From the NCBI RefSeq assembly GCF_023100685.1, contig NZ_CP090064.1, forward strand, positions 310,001-374,000: a stretch of DNA of 64,000 nt, read 5' to 3'. The notes below the pieces were generated by a model. It saw only the letters and a list, made by a program, of their open reading frames with translations. It was not told the origin of the DNA and ran no database searches. This DNA comes from Proteus vulgaris (GTDB lineage: Bacteria; Pseudomonadota; Gammaproteobacteria; Enterobacterales; Enterobacteriaceae). The position numbers and the translations under genes were made by a program. Shown piece after piece: positions 1-8,781 of this stretch. Each line of letters starts with the position of its first letter. Position 1 is the first letter of the stretch.

Positions 1-1
1 C

Positions 2-364
2 GATGAAGGCCAATTAGTTGGCTATATCGGTTTTACACCAGTTGATGTTGATGGAATAGATTGTCAGTGGGTTGGTCTTGCGCCACTTGCTGTTGCACCA
101 GAGTTCCAAAACCAAGGTATTGGACGCCAACTGATTAATGAAGGGCTGGATAGCCTAAATGAATTTGGGTATGGTGCAGTCGTAGTATTGGGAGATCCCA
201 AATACTATCTAGTATCGGGTTTTATTCCTGCTAAATCTCAAGGTTTGCATTGCAAATGGCCTGATACAGAAGAGGCTTTTCAGCTTTATGCGTTAGAAAA
301 TGGCAATGTTGATGATATCCATGGTTTAGTCAACTATTCGCCATTGTTTGATCAATTTAGCTAA
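2..364 (+). CDS. yhbS: GNAT-family N-acetyltransferase, YhbS-like (5' end outside window)
   Basis: The open frame enters from the left edge and stops with TAA at 362-364, giving about 120 C-terminal residues. It shows the GNAT core: an 'LVGYIGFTPV' strand followed by the acetyl-CoA pyrophosphate-binding signature 'QNQGIGRQLI'. A further 'GDPKYYLVSGF' segment matches the late conserved part of YhbS proteins. In the family these enzymes transfer an acetyl group from acetyl-CoA to an amine; the substrate of YhbS is not visible here. It is convergent with yhbQ, only 2 nt between the stops, as in the yhbP/yhbQ/yhbS cluster of E. coli. The N-terminus is missing. Confidence 0.8.
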   Translation, partial: DEGQLVGYIGFTPVDVDGIDCQWVGLAPLAVAPEFQNQGIGRQLINEGLDSLNEFGYGAVVVLGDPKYYLVSGFIPAKSQGLHCKWPDTEEAFQLYALENGNVDDIHGLVNYSPLFDQFS

Positions 365-366
365 AT

Positions 367-660
367 TTATTTGTCCTGTATTAAATACAGTGCAATGTCT
401 GAAGGCTGGTCTGTGATCAGCTTTTCTTTTTGCGTCTTTTTCAATTGTTTTAATTGGTATTCAAGTTGAGAAGCACGCTGTCTATCGCCAACCTGACAAT
501 GAAACTCTAATAATAGAGGGCCTTTACCTTTCAGTGCCTTAGCACCAGTTCCATTCTGATGTTGTTGAAAACGCCTCTCAACATTTGTCGTGATCCCTGT
601 ATAAAGAGAACCAAGACGATTTCTAACAATATAGAGTGACCACATTGTGTCAGCCATCAT
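367..660 (-). CDS. yhbQ: GIY-YIG domain protein YhbQ (UPF0213)
   Basis: A 97-residue protein consisting of a single GIY-YIG nuclease-like domain: '[17 protein letters not shown]' carries the two tyrosine motifs, then 'RRFQQHQNG' carries the conserved arginine. The length is that of stand-alone YhbQ proteins (about 100 aa). The family has a nuclease fold; its cellular role is poorly defined. The start is either of two adjacent ATGs (MM). It is convergent with yhbS, with which E. coli also clusters it. Confidence 0.88.
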   Translation of the reverse strand: MMADTMWSLYIVRNRLGSLYTGITTNVERRFQQHQNGTGAKALKGKGPLLLEFHCQVGDRQRASQLEYQLKQLKKTQKEKLITDQPSDIALYLIQDK

Positions 661-943
661 TTTTTCCTTTTCGTGCTACTTTTTCTTTTGATAAATAATA
701 TTTCTTAGTTTTTTAAGTGAGTAATTTAAGGTATGTCAAAAATAAATCTATTAAGTATATCAATATGTTGTGAAATATTTGTGACAATAAAATTTATTAT
801 TTAAAAAATGACATTCAATTTTTTTGAAAGTGAACAGCAATTATTGCTAATTTTAAAGTTAAACTAAAGCGCATAATATGATCCACATCACAGAGACACA
901 CTCCGCGATACCTAACAAAATTAGAATTAAATTGGAGTTTATT

Positions 944-1195
944 ATGAAAAAATCTACATTAATCGCTGCAACATTAGCTTTAAGTGCTATTTCATTCGGT
1001 TCAATCGCATCTGATAGCGTATCAAAAAGCCCTTCTGTTAATGGTGAGTATATCACAATCACAGGCAGTGATACTTTAGATGGCTTAACCGCTAAAATTG
1101 CTCAAATCGCAAAAGATGAAGGGGCAAAAGGCTTTAAAGTTGTTGGCGCAACTGGTGAAGATTACCTCACTGTAAATGCTGAAATTTATCGTTAA
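944..1195 (+). CDS. BhsA/McbA/YhcN-family small periplasmic protein (DUF1471)
   Basis: Starting at the ATG preceded by GGAG (934-937), the product is 83 aa: a signal peptide (residues 1 to about 22, 'LALSAISFGSIAS') and a mature part with the DUF1471 pattern 'SDTLDGLTAKIAQIAKDEGAKGF' read in pieces, ending 'VNAEIYR'. Members of this family (BhsA, McbA, YhcN) are stress-induced periplasmic or envelope proteins linked to biofilm and peroxide or acid stress in E. coli. A longer in-frame start at 878 exists but lacks a ribosome site and would bury the signal peptide. A hairpin terminator follows at 1242-1290. The exact paralogue cannot be assigned. Confidence 0.82.
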   Translation: MKKSTLIAATLALSAISFGSIASDSVSKSPSVNGEYITITGSDTLDGLTAKIAQIAKDEGAKGFKVVGATGEDYLTVNAEIYR

Positions 1196-1241
1196 TTTTG
1201 ACTATTTTTGATAAATAATCTGTAATAAGAGACACGCGGTA

Positions 1242-1290
1242 AGACGCTCGTTTTGATGATATAATTATCATCTAAACAGCGTCTCTTTTT
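1242..1290 (+). terminator. Rho-independent terminator
   Basis: Two-step hairpin: AGACGCT (1242-1248) pairs with AGCGTCT (1278-1284) and an inner GATGATA (1255-1261) pairs with TATCATC (1266-1272), followed by CTTTTT. It closes the DUF1471 gene just ahead of yhbP. Confidence 0.75.
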
Positions 1291-1309
1291 GTTTCTATGC
1301 AGGTATATT

Positions 1310-1750
1310 ATGTCTTCATTAGACTCGATCAAAATAATTAAACAATATATACGTGATAACCATGTGTTTACCTTATGTACAACATGTTCGTTGGGTGATG
1401 TTTGGTGTGCTAATTGTTTTTATTGGTTCGATGAAAGTCAGATGAGGCTTGTTTTTCTTTCAGAAAAGAAGACTCGTCATGCTCAGATGATGCAGGAAAA
1501 TTTATTAGTTGCAGGGAGTATTAGCACACAAGAAATTGTAGTATCCAATTTACAAGGCATCCAATTTACTGGGGCTGTTTCTTTGCTAGCAGGTAAGGAT
1601 GACTTCAATGCAAGAAAACATTATTGCTTACGTTTTCCTGTCGCATTAGCCGCCATCCATGTACCTTTATGGGAATTACAATTGCAAGAAATTAAGATGG
1701 TGAATAATCAATTGGGGTTCGGGACTAAGCTTTATTGGCTACGTAATTAA
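1310..1750 (+). CDS. yhbP: YhbP, UPF0306 family protein
   Basis: 146 aa from the ATG at 1310, which has AGG at 1301-1303; an upstream in-frame TTG (1289) lies inside the preceding terminator and is rejected. The N-terminal part 'TLCTTCSLGDVWCANCFYWFD' (read as separate motifs) and 'LSEKKTRHAQMM' match the FMN-binding split-barrel style of the UPF0306/YhbP family, whose E. coli member is 147 aa. Function is unknown; the fold suggests flavin binding. Its position beside yhbQ and yhbS agrees with the E. coli cluster. Confidence 0.8.
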   Translation: MSSLDSIKIIKQYIRDNHVFTLCTTCSLGDVWCANCFYWFDESQMRLVFLSEKKTRHAQMMQENLLVAGSISTQEIVVSNLQGIQFTGAVSLLAGKDDFNARKHYCLRFPVALAAIHVPLWELQLQEIKMVNNQLGFGTKLYWLRN

Positions 1751-1774
1751 GCTTCTTATTTTCTTAACTTCTTA

Positions 1775-2137
1775 TTATTCCCAAAAATAATGACTTTTTT
1801 GTTCCCATCCTTTTAAAGACATACAAGAGGTGTAGAAGGTTTTTCTGTCTTCTTGATTAATGTCTTCAACATAACTTTCTGTCATTGGTACACGTTCTGT
1901 GTAGGTTTTTTTATCCCCACAGTGATCTTTATCATCTTTACGACATGTTTTTTGTACATCACGATAAACAGTACGTTGTAGCACTTCTTTGCGAATAGGG
2001 TAGCGAGTATTCGCATCAAGTTCACAAAGCATTTTAGCTTCTTGTAATGTGTAATCTGATGCACCTTTAGGTTCCCAAGTGCTGCTACAACCAGAAAGTA
2101 AAACTATTGAAAAAAAAGGGAAAAGTACTATTTTCAT
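1775..2137 (-). CDS. Putative lipoprotein of unknown function
   Basis: 120 aa from the ATG at 2137. The start gives a clean lipoprotein signal: 'MKIVLFPFFSIVLLSGCSS', with lipobox LSGC, so the mature protein should be lipid-anchored at Cys18. The longer reading back to 2209 only adds another hydrophobic stretch and is unlikely. The mature part is hydrophilic and Cys-rich for its size ('CRKDDKDHCGDKK', 'YTSCMSLKGW'), which suggests one or two disulfides. I do not recognise the family. It stands alone between yhbP (convergent) and nrdG (same strand, separate). Confidence 0.65.
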   Translation of the reverse strand: MKIVLFPFFSIVLLSGCSSTWEPKGASDYTLQEAKMLCELDANTRYPIRKEVLQRTVYRDVQKTCRKDDKDHCGDKKTYTERVPMTESYVEDINQEDRKTFYTSCMSLKGWEQKSHYFWE

Positions 2138-2297
2138 ATCAAATATCATCATAAAAAGAATAGTGAAGAGCGTTAATAATAAAACAAAACTAATCACTTT
2201 GACTATCATTTTTGAAAATGATTCGCATTTGATAACGGAGGTGATTAAATGAGAATGGTGAAAGAAAAAAAGCTCATTATAAATGAGCTTCTAGATA

Positions 2298-2762
2298 TTA
2301 CTTCAACTTATGAATAACCTGATTACTACTACCACGCCACAGTAATGCGGGATCATAAAGTTCTTGTACAAACTTTCCATCAATTAGCACGTTTATATAG
2401 CTAACAACTTCTTGTTGCTCTGGTGTCAAATCTGCTAGCAAATAGCCTGTCCAAACCCAAATATCTTTTTCAGGGCATTCGGCTTTGACTCGTTTTACCA
2501 AATGCAAAATTGTAGATAAATTTTGTGGATGTAAAGGATCACCCCCCGAAAGCGATAATCCTTGTCGGTTGATTCGGCTATCTTGAAGATCCGCAATAAT
2601 CTGATCTTCCATCTCTTGTGTAAATGGCTTGCCTGACGTTAATGACCACGTTGATTTGTTATAACAGCCTCTGCATTGGTGTATGCACCCTGCAACAAAC
2701 AGGGTGCAACGAGTACCAGGACCATTGACAACATCAACAGGGTAATATTGATGGTAATTCAC
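2298..2762 (-). CDS. nrdG: Anaerobic ribonucleoside-triphosphate reductase activating protein NrdG
   Basis: 154 aa, the usual NrdG length. The radical-SAM cysteine cluster 'CIHQCRGC' (C-x3-C-x2-C) near residue 26 binds the [4Fe-4S] cluster, followed by 'SLSGGDPLHPQNL', the SAM-binding glycine motif. The enzyme cleaves S-adenosylmethionine to generate the glycyl radical on NrdD, which enables dNTP synthesis without oxygen. It starts 4 nt after the nrdD stop, so the two are co-transcribed from the nrdD promoter. Confidence 0.97.
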   Translation of the reverse strand: MNYHQYYPVDVVNGPGTRCTLFVAGCIHQCRGCYNKSTWSLTSGKPFTQEMEDQIIADLQDSRINRQGLSLSGGDPLHPQNLSTILHLVKRVKAECPEKDIWVWTGYLLADLTPEQQEVVSYINVLIDGKFVQELYDPALLWRGSSNQVIHKLK

Positions 2763-2766
2763 TTTC

Positions 2767-4905
2767 TTAACCTAACTGACCATTTGCCAGATGTTTCACA
2801 CGACGTTTAACTTCTTCTTGTTTACCCGCATTAAATGGACGTGAATCTGGGCTACCTAAATATCCACATACACGGCGAATAACAGAAACTCTCGCTGGGT
2901 TGTGATTACCACAACGTGGGCAAGTAAAACCTTTGCTAGTGCAAGAGAATTCACCGGTATAACCACAGTCATAACATTCATCAATCGGAGTGTTTGTTCC
3001 GTAATAAGGAACGCGGGTATAGCTGTAATCCCACACATCTTCTAATGCTTTAAGGTTATGTTGTAAGTTTGGATATTCGCCATAGCAAATGAAACCACCA
3101 TTGGCTAATGGAGGATAAGGTGCTTCAAAATCTAGTTTGTCGTATGGATTTACTTTTTTCTCAACATCTAAGTGGAAGCTATTGGTGTAATAACCTTTAT
3201 CCGTTACACCCGGCAAAATACCGAACTCAGCTGCATCTAAGCGACAGAAGCGATCACATAAGTTTTCACTTGGTGTGCTGTAAAGGCTAAAGCCATAACC
3301 TGTTTCTGCTTTCCACTGGTCTGTTGCTTCACGCAGACGATTGATAATTGCGACGGCTTTTTCTCTTAAGGTTTCATCATCAAAAACGTGTTTTTGAGTA
3401 CCAAACAACGCATTAATGGTTTCATGAACACCGATATAACCTAATGAAATTGATGCTCTGCCATTTTTAAAGATTTCGGCTACATTATCATCTGCTTTTA
3501 AGCGCACACCACAAGCACCTTCCATATAAAGGATTGGGGCAACACGCGCTTTGACGTTTTCTAAACGAGCAATACGAGTCATCAGTGCTTTTTTCGCTAA
3601 TTCGAGGCGATCATCGAGCAGTGACCAGAATGTCGCTTCATCACCTTGAGCTTCAATTGCAATACGCGGTAAGTTTAGGCTGATAACACCGAGGTTATTA
3701 CGACCTTCATGGATCATCTCACCATTTTCTTCGTAAACACCTAAGAAGCTACGACAACCCATTGGGGTTTTAAATGAACCTGTTACTTTAACCACTTGAT
3801 CGTAATTTAAAATATCGGGATACATGCGTTTACTTGCACATTCAAGCGCAAGTTGTTTGATATCGTAATTAGGATCACCGAACTTATGGTTTAAGCCATC
3901 TTTAATGGCAAAAACAAGTTTAGGGAAAACAGCTGTTTTGCGGTTTTTGCCTAAACCCGCCATACGATTTTCAAGGATAGAACGTTGAATTAGACGCGCT
4001 TCTTTTGACGTACCAAGGCCAAAGCCGAAAGTGACAAATGGCGTTTGTCCATTAGCGGTATGCAGTGTATTAACTTCATACTCTAAAGATTGGAATGCGT
4101 CGTAACACTCTTTTTCAGTGCGCGCATTGGCATAGGCTTCTTTATCAGCAATCTGCCACTCTTGCGCTACTTTATAGTGTTTGTCATAACTTGATTTTAC
4201 AAACGGCGCTAATACTTCATCGATACGATTTATCGTTGTACCACCATAAATATGGCTTGCTACTTGTGCGATAATTTGTGCAGTTACTGCTGTTGCTGTT
4301 GAAATAGATTTAGGGGGTTCTATTTCCGCATTTCCCATTTTAAAACCGTTGTTTAACATGCCTTTAAGGTCAATTAGCATACAGTTAAACATAGGGAAAA
4401 ACGGTGAGTAATCGAGATCATGATAATGAATTTCACCACGCTCATGAGCGAGTACCACATCTCTTGGCAGGATATGCAATTTTGCGTAATGTTTAGCCAC
4501 AATACCCGCAAGTAAATCACGTTGGGTAGGGATAACTTTACTGTCTTTATTCGCATTTTCATGAAGAATAGAGACATCACTTTGTTCGATAAGACCTCGG
4601 ATTTCCTGAGTTAATCTTCCACGTTGCTCACGGGCAACATCTCGGTCATGACGGTATTCAATGTAGGCTCTGGCGACATCTTTATGCTCACCAGCCATCA
4701 GCTGATTTTCTACGGCGTCTTGGATCTCACGGATATCGACATTCGAACGTCCTGCGAGAGATTGTGAAACGGATTGCGCGATAGAATCGCAATAATCATC
4801 ATCAGTGATCTCACAAGCTACGGCGGCTCTTTTGATAGCATCGCTGATGCGGGTTTGGTCAAAAGAGACTTTACATCCGTCTCGTTTTATCACTATGGTT
4901 TTCAC
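2767..4905 (-). CDS. nrdD: Anaerobic ribonucleoside-triphosphate reductase NrdD
   Basis: 712 aa, identical in length to E. coli NrdD. The N-terminal ~95 residues form an ATP-cone allosteric domain ('VIKRDGCKVSFD'). The catalytic ten-stranded barrel follows. The C-terminal zinc site is 'CYDCGYTGEFSC' plus 'CPRCGNH', and the glycyl-radical motif 'RVCGYLG' places the radical at Gly681. It reduces NTPs to dNTPs anaerobically. The start is a GTG (4905) with AAGGAG 7 nt upstream. The upstream region carries two NrdR boxes, an FNR-like site and two DnaA boxes, consistent with control by dNTP level, oxygen and possibly replication state. Confidence 0.98.
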   Translation of the reverse strand: MKTIVIKRDGCKVSFDQTRISDAIKRAAVACEITDDDYCDSIAQSVSQSLAGRSNVDIREIQDAVENQLMAGEHKDVARAYIEYRHDRDVAREQRGRLTQEIRGLIEQSDVSILHENANKDSKVIPTQRDLLAGIVAKHYAKLHILPRDVVLAHERGEIHYHDLDYSPFFPMFNCMLIDLKGMLNNGFKMGNAEIEPPKSISTATAVTAQIIAQVASHIYGGTTINRIDEVLAPFVKSSYDKHYKVAQEWQIADKEAYANARTEKECYDAFQSLEYEVNTLHTANGQTPFVTFGFGLGTSKEARLIQRSILENRMAGLGKNRKTAVFPKLVFAIKDGLNHKFGDPNYDIKQLALECASKRMYPDILNYDQVVKVTGSFKTPMGCRSFLGVYEENGEMIHEGRNNLGVISLNLPRIAIEAQGDEATFWSLLDDRLELAKKALMTRIARLENVKARVAPILYMEGACGVRLKADDNVAEIFKNGRASISLGYIGVHETINALFGTQKHVFDDETLREKAVAIINRLREATDQWKAETGYGFSLYSTPSENLCDRFCRLDAAEFGILPGVTDKGYYTNSFHLDVEKKVNPYDKLDFEAPYPPLANGGFICYGEYPNLQHNLKALEDVWDYSYTRVPYYGTNTPIDECYDCGYTGEFSCTSKGFTCPRCGNHNPARVSVIRRVCGYLGSPDSRPFNAGKQEEVKRRVKHLANGQLG

Positions 4906-4924
4906 AATCTTGCTCCTTAACTAT

Positions 4925-4989
4925 TTATCCACAGGCTCAAATCCCATAAAAACAGGTGATGGCACAGCATTCAGGCTTATTGTGGATAA
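4925..4989. promoter_or_regulatory. Pair of inverted perfect DnaA boxes in the nrdD leader
   Basis: TTATCCACA lies on the + strand at 4925-4933 and its reverse complement TGTGGATAA at 4981-4989, 47 bp apart, between the nrdD start and its NrdR boxes. Both match the strongest DnaA box exactly. DnaA is known to act on the aerobic nrdAB promoter of E. coli; a role here is inferred. Confidence 0.55.
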
Positions 4990-4999
4990 GATGTGTATA

Positions 5000-5048
5000 A
5001 TTACTATATGTTGTATGTCGGTATGTATTAAAGCACAATATATAGTAA
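5000..5048. promoter_or_regulatory. Tandem NrdR boxes upstream of nrdD
   Basis: Two sequences fit the NrdR consensus acaCwATATaTwGtgt: ATTACTATATGTTGTA at 5000-5015 and GCACAATATATAGTAA at 5033-5048. They are spaced 33 bp start to start, close to three helical turns, as is usual for NrdR pairs. NrdR with ATP/dATP represses ribonucleotide reductase operons. Confidence 0.75.
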
Positions 5049-5075
5049 TTGAAAGGGAAATAATCTTCATTAAAA

Positions 5076-5089
5076 CTGATCTAAATCAA
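5076..5089. promoter_or_regulatory. FNR-like binding site upstream of nrdD
   Basis: CTGATCTAAATCAA differs at one position from the FNR consensus TTGAT-N4-ATCAA. It lies about 170 bp upstream of the nrdD start, where activation under anaerobiosis is expected, since E. coli nrdDG is FNR-activated. Confidence 0.6.
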
Positions 5090-5186
5090 GGTATTTTTGC
5101 TACATCAGGCATCAAGAGGGGTTAGCTGAATTGTAAATATGTGCCAAAAACAGAAGTGATAAATTATTATCAAAAAATGAGAGCAT

Positions 5187-5226
5187 AAAAAAAGCAAAGT
5201 GCTCATAAAGAGACCTTTGCTTTTTT
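5187..5226. terminator. Bidirectional terminator between nrdD promoter region and ridA
   Basis: GCAAAG (5194-5199) and CTTTGC (5215-5220) form a stem flanked by seven A (5187-5193) and six T (5221-5226). On the minus strand this terminates ridA. Confidence 0.75.
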
Positions 5227-5248
5227 ATGACCTATTTTTGAAATGAAA

Positions 5249-5635
5249 TTAACGGATAGCAATAACTTCGATTTCTACTTTTGCATCTTTTGGTAAACGA
5301 GCAACTTCAACACAAGAACGAGCTGGGAATGCTGCATTATGCTCTTTAAAGAAAGCTTCATAAGCGGCATTAATGGTACCAAAATCATTTAAATCTTTTA
5401 CGAAAACAGTGGTTTTGATGATATTAGCAACAGTTAAACCCGCTTTTTCAATAATTGCTTTTACGTTTTCTAAAGATTGACGAGCTTGTTCTGCGGCATT
5501 ATCAGAAACAAATTCACCTGTAGCTGGATCAACAGGTAATTGGCCTGAAGTGATCACTAAATTACCTAAATCAACGCCTTGTACATAAGGGCCAATTGCT
5601 GCAGGGGCTTTATCGGTATTAATTTCGTAAGACAT
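5249..5635 (-). CDS. ridA: 2-iminobutanoate/2-iminopropanoate deaminase RidA
   Basis: 128 aa, the standard RidA (YjgF/YER057c/UK114) length. Family motifs are 'APAAIGPYVQGV', 'TSGQLPVDPATG' and the C-terminal active-site block 'PARSCVEVARLPKDAKVEIE', which contains the carboxylate-binding arginine and the conserved cysteine. It hydrolyses the reactive enamine/imine intermediates released by PLP enzymes such as threonine dehydratase. In E. coli it directly follows pyrI; here a LysR gene and an MFS gene lie between pyrI and ridA, so it no longer belongs to the pyr operon and has its own terminator. Confidence 0.97.
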   Translation of the reverse strand: MSYEINTDKAPAAIGPYVQGVDLGNLVITSGQLPVDPATGEFVSDNAAEQARQSLENVKAIIEKAGLTVANIIKTTVFVKDLNDFGTINAAYEAFFKEHNAAFPARSCVEVARLPKDAKVEIEVIAIR

Positions 5636-5997
5636 GTAGAACTCCTGTTTTTATAAGATTAAGGCTAACGCTTGATTAGCACGGCGCTATTATAGCCAGC
5701 GCTGTAAGTTAGCAATATGACAGATATCAGGCTTTATCATAAAGTCTGTGAGTATAAAAAGAAAATAAACTCATGCAATTACCCTTTATTAACACCTGCT
5801 TTTATCAGTATATATCCGATTATTAGAGAATTTTTTTTCACAAAAAGAGGTTTATGTATAAATTCTATTTTTTACAAATCTCCTCTTTATGATTTTAAGG
5901 GGTAATTATTCTATAATAGAAAGATATCGTGCTTTTTTATGATCTTTTTATCTGTGAATTACTGATGTACGATTAAAAATAATCACAGCGGGCACTT
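5636..5997. other. Intergenic region between ridA and a LysR gene
   Basis: About 360 bp between two divergent genes, strongly AT-rich. It must hold both promoters. I see no convincing gene, structured RNA or named operator; the short open frame at 5717-5905 lacks protein-like composition. Confidence 0.5.
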
Positions 5998-6909
5998 ATG
6001 ACACAATTCAATTCACTTTCAAGCATCACCGCTTTTGTTGCAACGGCTCAAACAGGTAGCTTTACTGAAGCTGCATCTCGTTTAGGAGTAACCAAATCAG
6101 CCGTTGGGAAAAGTGTGACTCGGTTAGAAGAGCATTTAGGTATTAATCTACTATTAAGAACAACACGACGTTTAACGTTGACCTCTGAAGGTGAGTATTA
6201 TTTACAGCAGTGCCAAATAGCACTTTCTATTCTTGAACAAGCTAATAATCAAGTTCAAGAAAATCAGTCGGTATTAACAGGAAAAATTCGTCTGGATTTA
6301 CCGTCTGCTTTTGGTCGTAAATGTATTATGCCTGTTTTAATGACATTAATGGATAAGCTGCCCCAGCTTAAGATGAGCATTTCATTTAGTGAGCGCTATA
6401 TTGATATGCATGAGGAGAGCGTGGATTTAGTCGTTCGTATCGGGCATTTACCTGATAGTAGCAATGTTGTTGCTCGACAACTGACAACACAAAAACTGGT
6501 TCTCTGTGCTTCTCCGATTTATCTGCAAAAATATGGTATTCCTAAAGAAATTGAAGCGTTATCAGACCATCGTTGTATTGTTGGATTTCGCCAAGAAGCC
6601 CCTTTTTATTGGATGCTAAAAGAAGCTGATACCTTCCGCCAGTATATTCCAACTCCTTTTTATGAACTTGCTGATGGTGATGCAATGCTTGACGCGGTGA
6701 GCCATGGCTATGGTATTGCTCAACTTCCGTTATGGATGATTGGGGATCTGCTTAAAGGAGGGCAATTACAGCGTATATTGATAAAAACAGAAGGGTATCA
6801 ATCTCCTATCAATATGATGTGGCATAAAGGGCAAAAAGTGCCACCTAAAACACGTTATATAGCAGATGCATTGCTTCAGGTGGCAAAAGAAGGTGGGTTT
6901 GATGAGTAG
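5998..6909 (+). CDS. LysR-family transcriptional regulator
   Basis: 303 aa, typical for LysR proteins. Residues about 5-65 form the winged helix-turn-helix ('FTEAASRLGVTKSAVGKSVTRLE'-type, read in two halves), followed by 'LLLRTTRRLTLTSEGEYYL'. Residues about 90-295 form the substrate-binding co-inducer domain of the subgroup with 'FGRKCIMPVLMTLMDKLP'. It is convergent with the MFS gene (4 nt between the stops), so it does not read the MFS promoter in the classic divergent layout, but a joint function is possible. The inducer is unknown. Confidence 0.93.
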   Translation: MTQFNSLSSITAFVATAQTGSFTEAASRLGVTKSAVGKSVTRLEEHLGINLLLRTTRRLTLTSEGEYYLQQCQIALSILEQANNQVQENQSVLTGKIRLDLPSAFGRKCIMPVLMTLMDKLPQLKMSISFSERYIDMHEESVDLVVRIGHLPDSSNVVARQLTTQKLVLCASPIYLQKYGIPKEIEALSDHRCIVGFRQEAPFYWMLKEADTFRQYIPTPFYELADGDAMLDAVSHGYGIAQLPLWMIGDLLKGGQLQRILIKTEGYQSPINMMWHKGQKVPPKTRYIADALLQVAKEGGFDE

Positions 6910-6913
6910 AGAG

Positions 6914-8089
6914 TTATTGCTGATAAACTATTTTACCATTTGGTGATTGCAATCGTACTCGTAACCAAATAGTACTCAATGCAAGCAGTGAAAAAAGTAT
7001 ACCTACCCAAATTATCATTTGTAATTCAAAATGTTGAATTACCCAAGCCCCTACCATCGAACCTACGGTTATCCCTAAATTAGAAAAGGCGATATAAAGG
7101 CTATTTGCAAATTCAGGTGCTGCTTTTGCATCTCTCATTAACCATGTTTGAGAAATAATTAATCCTGATGTGTGTAACATGCCCCAAAGAATAATCAATG
7201 GGATCATAGCAAGCGCCTGAGAACCGCTTAACCAGATAAATAAGTAGATAAAACAGAACAAGATTGGGTAAGTTATTGTTGTTTTAACGACATTTCGCTG
7301 TAAATAGTGACTAAAAATAAAATTACCAAAATAACCACTCACACCAAATACAATCAGTAATGTACTGGTTATATTGTTTGAAAACCCAGTGATATTCACT
7401 AAAAAATCAGCAATATAGCTAAATCCAGCAAACATGGCTGAAAAGATAAGTGTCACAGTAGCAATACTTAACCAAACCGTTGGTTTTGTTAATACTTTTA
7501 GTTGATCACTAATCTTAAGAGGTGCCGTGACTTTAATTGAAGGCACAAAAAACACAATACCAATAAAAGCGATAACACTGGTGATAGCGCCAAACCAAAA
7601 TGCCATATTTAATGACCAAGTTTCAGCAATAAAAGCACTAAGTGGCATACCTAAAACCATTCCCACCGCAACACCAGAAAAAACAATAGCAACGCCATGA
7701 GTGGATTTTTCTACTGGTACTGAATTTGCGGCTATCATCAGTGCTATTGCGAAAAATAGCGCATGGGTAAATGCAGGCAAAATACGAAATAGCAAAATAA
7801 CGTGATATTGATGTGTTAATGCATAAACAGTATTGGAAATAATAAATAAAGCCATTATGACTAACAGTACCGTTTTACGATTAAATCGCCCAAATAAAAG
7901 TGTAATAGTAGGACCTGTTATTGCGACAACAATAGCGTAGATACTGACTAAAAAGCCCACTTGTGGTGCAGTGATATTCATCTGTTCGACAAGTTGTGGT
8001 AGCAATCCAATCACCGCAACTTCGGTTGTGATCACACCAAAAACAGCAAGTGATAATGTTAAGAGTAATAAGCGAGTTTTTGTTTGCAT
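6914..8089 (-). CDS. MFS transporter of the sugar/drug efflux type (SotB/YdhP-like)
   Basis: 391 aa with 12 predicted hydrophobic segments. Conserved MFS signs are 'GLLPQLVEQMNI' in helix 1, the motif A-like loop 'GRFNRKTVLLV' after helix 2, and 'GMVLGMPLSAFIAE' resembling the antiporter motif C region. The family (SotB, AraJ, YdhP, NepI) exports sugars, nucleosides or drugs using the proton gradient. The substrate cannot be deduced. Together with the LysR gene it is inserted between ridA and pyrBI relative to E. coli gene order. Confidence 0.9.
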   Translation of the reverse strand: MQTKTRLLLLTLSLAVFGVITTEVAVIGLLPQLVEQMNITAPQVGFLVSIYAIVVAITGPTITLLFGRFNRKTVLLVIMALFIISNTVYALTHQYHVILLFRILPAFTHALFFAIALMIAANSVPVEKSTHGVAIVFSGVAVGMVLGMPLSAFIAETWSLNMAFWFGAITSVIAFIGIVFFVPSIKVTAPLKISDQLKVLTKPTVWLSIATVTLIFSAMFAGFSYIADFLVNITGFSNNITSTLLIVFGVSGYFGNFIFSHYLQRNVVKTTITYPILFCFIYLFIWLSGSQALAMIPLIILWGMLHTSGLIISQTWLMRDAKAAPEFANSLYIAFSNLGITVGSMVGAWVIQHFELQMIIWVGILFSLLALSTIWLRVRLQSPNGKIVYQQ

Positions 8090-8309
8090 AAGTCTATCCG
8101 CAGAAGGCGAAAATTCGTCTCTGTCAAAGTAATTAAGTAAATGATTTAGCGGATATATCCTGACTTTATGGTGACAAAAAATGAGGGAAAACAGAAGGTC
8201 TACTTTGGTGATTCTAAGTAGAGAAAATATCTACAATAAGTACAAATTGGTATTTTATTGTATTAATAATAAAAAACTATCTGCCCTTGCGAGCAGATAG
8301 TTAAAAGAA

Positions 8310-8768
8310 TTAACGAATAACCGCGTGGCGTTCGAACTCTTTTTCACAGTACTTGCAGGTTAATACAACATCTGAGGCCAGTTTTTTGACACGGAAACTA
8401 CTTTGCACTGGCTCGTTATGGCTAATACAGTTGCTATTAGGACAAGGCACCACATCTTCAAGCAATTCTGGCAAGCTTAATGCCATCTTATTAACGACTT
8501 GATAATCATCAATAATGTTGACGGTTGCTTGTGGTGCATACATCGCTAATCGGTTTGCTTGCTCTGAGGTTAAAAAGACATTTTCGATTTTTATTAAGTC
8601 TTTTTTACCTAAATTTTCTGAAGGTAAATTAAAACCTACGGTTATTCTTTCATCCGTTTCAGTTAAACGGAACAGTGAAAGAATTTTAAAGCCCACCTGC
8701 GCTGGAATATGATCAATAACAGTCCCACGTTTGATAGCTTCAACTTTTAGTTTGTGATCATGTGTCAT
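8310..8768 (-). CDS. pyrI: Aspartate carbamoyltransferase regulatory chain PyrI
   Basis: 152 aa (E. coli 153). The N-terminal nucleotide-binding domain begins '[18 protein letters not shown]', and the C-terminal zinc site has 'CPNSNC' and 'CKYC', the four zinc cysteines that dock PyrI onto PyrB. It gives CTP inhibition and ATP activation to the ATCase holoenzyme. It starts 13 nt after the pyrB stop in the pyrLBI operon. Confidence 0.97.
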   Translation of the reverse strand: MTHDHKLKVEAIKRGTVIDHIPAQVGFKILSLFRLTETDERITVGFNLPSENLGKKDLIKIENVFLTSEQANRLAMYAPQATVNIIDDYQVVNKMALSLPELLEDVVPCPNSNCISHNEPVQSSFRVKKLASDVVLTCKYCEKEFERHAVIR

Positions 8769-8781
8769 GGTGTGCTCCTTA

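Noticed and set aside
878..943. Longer N-terminus for the DUF1471 protein
   Set aside because: The ATG at 944 has a ribosome site and starts a proper signal peptide; the extension would place 22 residues before it.
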